From positions 2,057,736 to 2,121,735 of the forward strand of contig VBAR01000001.1 in assembly GCA_005882315.1 (NCBI GenBank): DNA of 64,000 nucleotides, given 5' to 3'. Below are positions 61,633 to 64,000 of this stretch, in pieces. The DNA comes from Bacteroidota bacterium. Its GTDB lineage: Bacteria > Bacteroidota > Bacteroidia > Chitinophagales > Chitinophagaceae. Position 1 is the stretch's first letter. Each line of letters begins with the position of its first letter. Below the pieces are notes generated by a model. It was given only the letters and a program-made list of their open reading frames with translations, was not told the DNA's origin and ran no database searches. A program made the position numbers and the translations under genes.

Positions 61633-62445
61633 ATGACAAACAATGAGATTTTAAAAGCCAGCCTGCTCGATATCATTTTTGAAAACCGTAATAAAGAATA
61701 CGGAGCTTATGCATTGCGAAATGAGTACGACAAAAGATTAGTAAAAGCAATGGGCATAGGACTTGGCTTTATACTGCTGTTGATTGTCTTGAATTATACA
61801 AAATTTTCAAATGCTGCCAGTAATAATGATCAAAATGATAAAGAAGGCTTTGTGCTGAAACCATATGTAGTAGAACCAGAGAAATTACCTGAGCCGGAAA
61901 AGCTGAAGCCAGTTGAAAAATCTAAAGTAGCACAGGTCGATTACCAGGTTATTAATATAGGTCCCGATAACAAAGTTGACAAAGCATTAGTTGAGAATAG
62001 TGATGTTGATAATGCAGCGGTTTCAAATACAACAAGCAGCGGTACCCCGGAAAATGGTGAAAATATAACTGATCCGGGAAAGGATGATAAAGGAAAAGAA
62101 GAGCCAGCGCCACAGGAAGACAATACTCCACCAGTGAAAATTTATCAAAGAGACCCACAGTTTCCCGGAGGCTATGAAGCACTCGCAGTTTTCATGCGGA
62201 GGAATCTTGTGACACCGGAAGAATTGGAGATCGGCGACAAAAAAATTGTAAGAATTAAATTCATCGTTGGTAAAGATGGATCGATCGCCGATATAGTTGT
62301 ACTGGAAAGCCCGGGTAAAGATTATGACAAAGAAGTAAGGCGTGTAATAAAGAAAATGCCGAAATGGGAGCCGGCTATTCAGAATGATATTAATGTGGCA
62401 GTAGGCTATGTATTACCCATCACATTTATGGGGGTGGAAGAATAA
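61633..62445 (+). CDS. tonB: TonB-family energy transducer
   Basis: A 270-residue inner-membrane protein with a single transmembrane helix (about 36-55), a Pro/Glu/Lys-rich periplasmic spacer (LPEPEKLKPVEK and on) and a C-terminal TonB domain (about 175-268) with FPGGYEALAVFMRRN, VRIKFIVGKDGSI and a PKWEPAIQNDINVAVGYVLPI ending. It transduces proton-motive force to outer-membrane receptors such as those at 25035 and 49957, though pairing is not shown. A short membrane protein and a PstS-like gene follow, an arrangement common in Bacteroidota. Confidence 0.92.
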   Translation: MTNNEILKASLLDIIFENRNKEYGAYALRNEYDKRLVKAMGIGLGFILLLIVLNYTKFSNAASNNDQNDKEGFVLKPYVVEPEKLPEPEKLKPVEKSKVAQVDYQVINIGPDNKVDKALVENSDVDNAAVSNTTSSGTPENGENITDPGKDDKGKEEPAPQEDNTPPVKIYQRDPQFPGGYEALAVFMRRNLVTPEELEIGDKKIVRIKFIVGKDGSIADIVVLESPGKDYDKEVRRVIKKMPKWEPAIQNDINVAVGYVLPITFMGVEE

Positions 62446-62487
62446 AAAATGCCTTAAATTGCCACCCTTGAAAAAACTGGTTAGTAC

Positions 62488-62730
62488 ATGATAGAAGAAT
62501 ACGAAAAGAGGAAGCGGAAACAGATTTCATCAATGCGCAGTATTATGGATTATGCAATGGGTACTCTCATAGTCCTGTTCGGCGCATTTTTGTTATTCAG
62601 GGATCAGTTTGATTGGGATATTAACCGCCGGTTTAAACCGGATGACCTGGATAAAATTTTTGGGGTGATCTGCCTGCTGTATGGTGCATGGCGGATATAC
62701 AGGGGCGTTAAGAAAAATTATTTTCATTAA
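62488..62730 (+). CDS. Small two-helix membrane protein, 80 aa
   Basis: An 80-residue protein with a charged N-terminus (EEYEKRKRKQ), two hydrophobic helices (about 22-41 and 58-74) separated by DWDINRRFKPDDLDKIF, and a basic end. It lies between the TonB and PstS-like genes (43 and 7 bases away), so it is probably part of that operon. No family recognised. Confidence 0.75.
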   Translation: MIEEYEKRKRKQISSMRSIMDYAMGTLIVLFGAFLLFRDQFDWDINRRFKPDDLDKIFGVICLLYGAWRIYRGVKKNYFH

Positions 62731-62737
62731 TAAGGCT

Positions 62738-63676
62738 ATGGCAATTCCGGGTATAAAGAATTTATTTATTGTTGTGCTTCTGTTGCCGCTATTTTTATTC
62801 TGCAGTTGTACAAACTATGAAAAACGGCTGAAATCAATGCCGGATTATGGCGATAGCGGAACGATTCATGTAAGCTGTGATGAAAGTTTTAAGCCGATTG
62901 TGGAAGAACTTGTTAAAGTGTATGAATCCGATCATAGAAAAACAAAGATCATTGTAACGTATAAACCCGAAGCCGAGTGTTTGGATGATTTGCTGATGGA
63001 CAGCGTAAGAATGATCATTGCTACCCGTCGTGCCAATGAATATGAAAAAGATTATATCGCCGACTCGTTTAAAATCGATGCGGTAACTAAGGTAACAGCG
63101 TATGATGCGATATCAGTAATTGTACACCCAGATAACCCGGATTCATTACTTTCAATGGATAATATCAGGGAAATACTCACAGGGAAATTTAGGAAAAATT
63201 TAATCCCTGTTTTTGATGGTATAAAAGCAACCAGTACGGTACGTTTTATCATCGATAGTATATTGAATGGAGATTCTTTGACAAAGACAGCAGTAGCAGG
63301 GCGAAGCAGTAAAGGAGTAATAGATTATGTGGCACAAACAAAAGATGCGATTGGTTTTATCGGCGTAAGCTGGATCGGCAATCCTGAAGATACTGCAAGC
63401 CTGATGGCATTGAAAAAGGTAAAAGCGGTACAGTTAGAAAGAACGGATGTAAAAGGTAGATGTATTTACCCGACACAAGGCAATATTTACCTGCGCCGCT
63501 ACCCGATGATAAGGGAACTTGTTTACACAGTAAAAGAAAGACATCCCGGATTGGGTCACAGCTTTGCCAATTTTATGGACCAGCAGATCGGGCAATTGAT
63601 TTTTCACCGGGCTTACCTGGTGCCAGCATGGATAGATTATTTTAAGATAAGAAATGTAAAAATTACAGAAGAGTAA
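62738..63676 (+). CDS. PstS-like substrate-binding lipoprotein
   Basis: About 312 residues. A lipoprotein signal (LFLFCSC, Cys near 22-24) is followed by IHVSCDESFKPIVEELVKVYESDHR, the opening typical of PstS-like phosphate-binding proteins, and by MIIATRR, GVIDYVAQTKDAIGFIGVSW and a closing GQLIFHRAYLVP. I use the ATG at 62738, which gives a regular signal sequence. No phosphate ABC permease is adjacent, so in this TonB context it may bind phosphate or another anion; the role is uncertain. Confidence 0.85.
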   Translation: MAIPGIKNLFIVVLLLPLFLFCSCTNYEKRLKSMPDYGDSGTIHVSCDESFKPIVEELVKVYESDHRKTKIIVTYKPEAECLDDLLMDSVRMIIATRRANEYEKDYIADSFKIDAVTKVTAYDAISVIVHPDNPDSLLSMDNIREILTGKFRKNLIPVFDGIKATSTVRFIIDSILNGDSLTKTAVAGRSSKGVIDYVAQTKDAIGFIGVSWIGNPEDTASLMALKKVKAVQLERTDVKGRCIYPTQGNIYLRRYPMIRELVYTVKERHPGLGHSFANFMDQQIGQLIFHRAYLVPAWIDYFKIRNVKITEE

Positions 63677-63824
63677 AGAGTTCTTTTTCAACAGTTCAGT
63701 GGAGAAATTAAATAATAACTGTTAAACAAAACGAGTAGAAATATATTTGGTATCAGTTTTGAAAATACAGGGTTATTGAAACTGAGAAAGTTTATATTTA
63801 CAACCCCTAAAAACGAGAAATAAA

Positions 63825-64000
63825 ATGAAGAAAACCATGTTTGCCATACTCGCATCAGTATCACTGGTGTCGGTATCAAAAGCACAAACAGTACAGGAAG
63901 GTCTCGGCCACCTGTATGCTGATAGATGGCAGAGTGCTGTCGGAGTATTTCAGAAATTACTGGCACAAAACCCCAATAATATTGAGGCGAGTTACTGGTT
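63825..64000 (+). CDS. TPR-type exported protein, cut by the window end
   Basis: The first 58 codons of a gene running past 64000. It has a signal peptide (1-20, ending SKAQ) and opens a tetratricopeptide-like repeat (LYADRWQSAVGVFQKLLAQN, then PNNIEASYW). It is the next gene of the TonB-PstS cluster, 148 bases downstream. Confidence 0.75.
   Translation, partial: MKKTMFAILASVSLVSVSKAQTVQEGLGHLYADRWQSAVGVFQKLLAQNPNNIEASYW

Noticed and set aside
61473-61676. 67-codon minus-strand frame between the phosphatase and tonB genes
   Set aside because: Mainly translation of GCAGTCGGCAG-type repeats and overlaps the start of tonB.

Overview
The window is chromosomal DNA of a Bacteroidota bacterium, most likely from Chitinophagaceae or a close relative. 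Supporting evidence: a SusC/SusD pair, a giant secreted protein with SprB repeats and a type IX secretion sorting tail, a propeller-type histidine kinase, DUF4836/DUF4890/DUF2490 proteins, a TonB-small protein-PstS-TPR cluster, and promoters of the TTTG-N20-TAnnTTTG type. Shine-Dalgarno sequences are mostly absent, as is usual in this phylum. No phage, transposase or CRISPR array was seen.

Layout. 1-9.4 kb: small housekeeping and stress genes (YihY/BrkB, exonuclease III, a HicBA toxin-antitoxin pair, a GAF protein, a GH110-type alpha-galactosidase, a PRC-barrel protein, a lone receiver), separated by five copies of an intergenic hairpin repeat that doubles as terminator. 9.5-16.5 kb: a defence-like block with a 1657-residue Type ISP restriction-modification enzyme, a 588-residue unknown protein with a HEPN-like R-x4-H motif and an EF-hand-like loop, and a divergent structured RNA candidate with its own terminator. 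16.9-32.2 kb: a sulfur and tetrapyrrole module. It holds siroheme-dependent sulfite/nitrite reductase facing an operon for 5-aminolevulinate synthase (the C4 enzyme, unexpected in this phylum), a HemC-HemD fusion, HemB and a precorrin-2 dehydrogenase fused to a TauE-type permease. A TonB-dependent receptor, tRNA-Cys, and divergent metX and metZ-like genes follow. Three promoters in this module carry the same inverted-repeat operator (four sites), and the receptor is preceded by a 24-codon ORF containing Cys-Cys.

32.2-49.7 kb: two pseudouridine synthases, a propeller sensor kinase with its LuxR-type regulator and a duplicated HTH-only gene, the 2629-residue surface protein, DUF4890, RlmN and a thiolase. 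50-64 kb: SusC/SusD/lipoprotein, a DUF3471-like protein, an ABC exporter, DUF4836, HisRS, LMW phosphatase, and the TonB/PstS/TPR cluster, which runs off the window end.

The module can be read as one pathway. ALA synthase, HemB and HemCD make uroporphyrinogen III. A methyltransferase encoded elsewhere must make precorrin-2, which the CysG-like domain oxidises towards siroheme for the sulfite reductase. The sulfide then feeds homoserine sulfhydrylation through MetX and MetZ. The second theme is repeat invasion: short palindromes and simple repeats sit in frame inside conserved enzymes (sulfite reductase, HemCD, RluB, HisRS, LMW phosphatase), and one palindrome sits inside another repeat.
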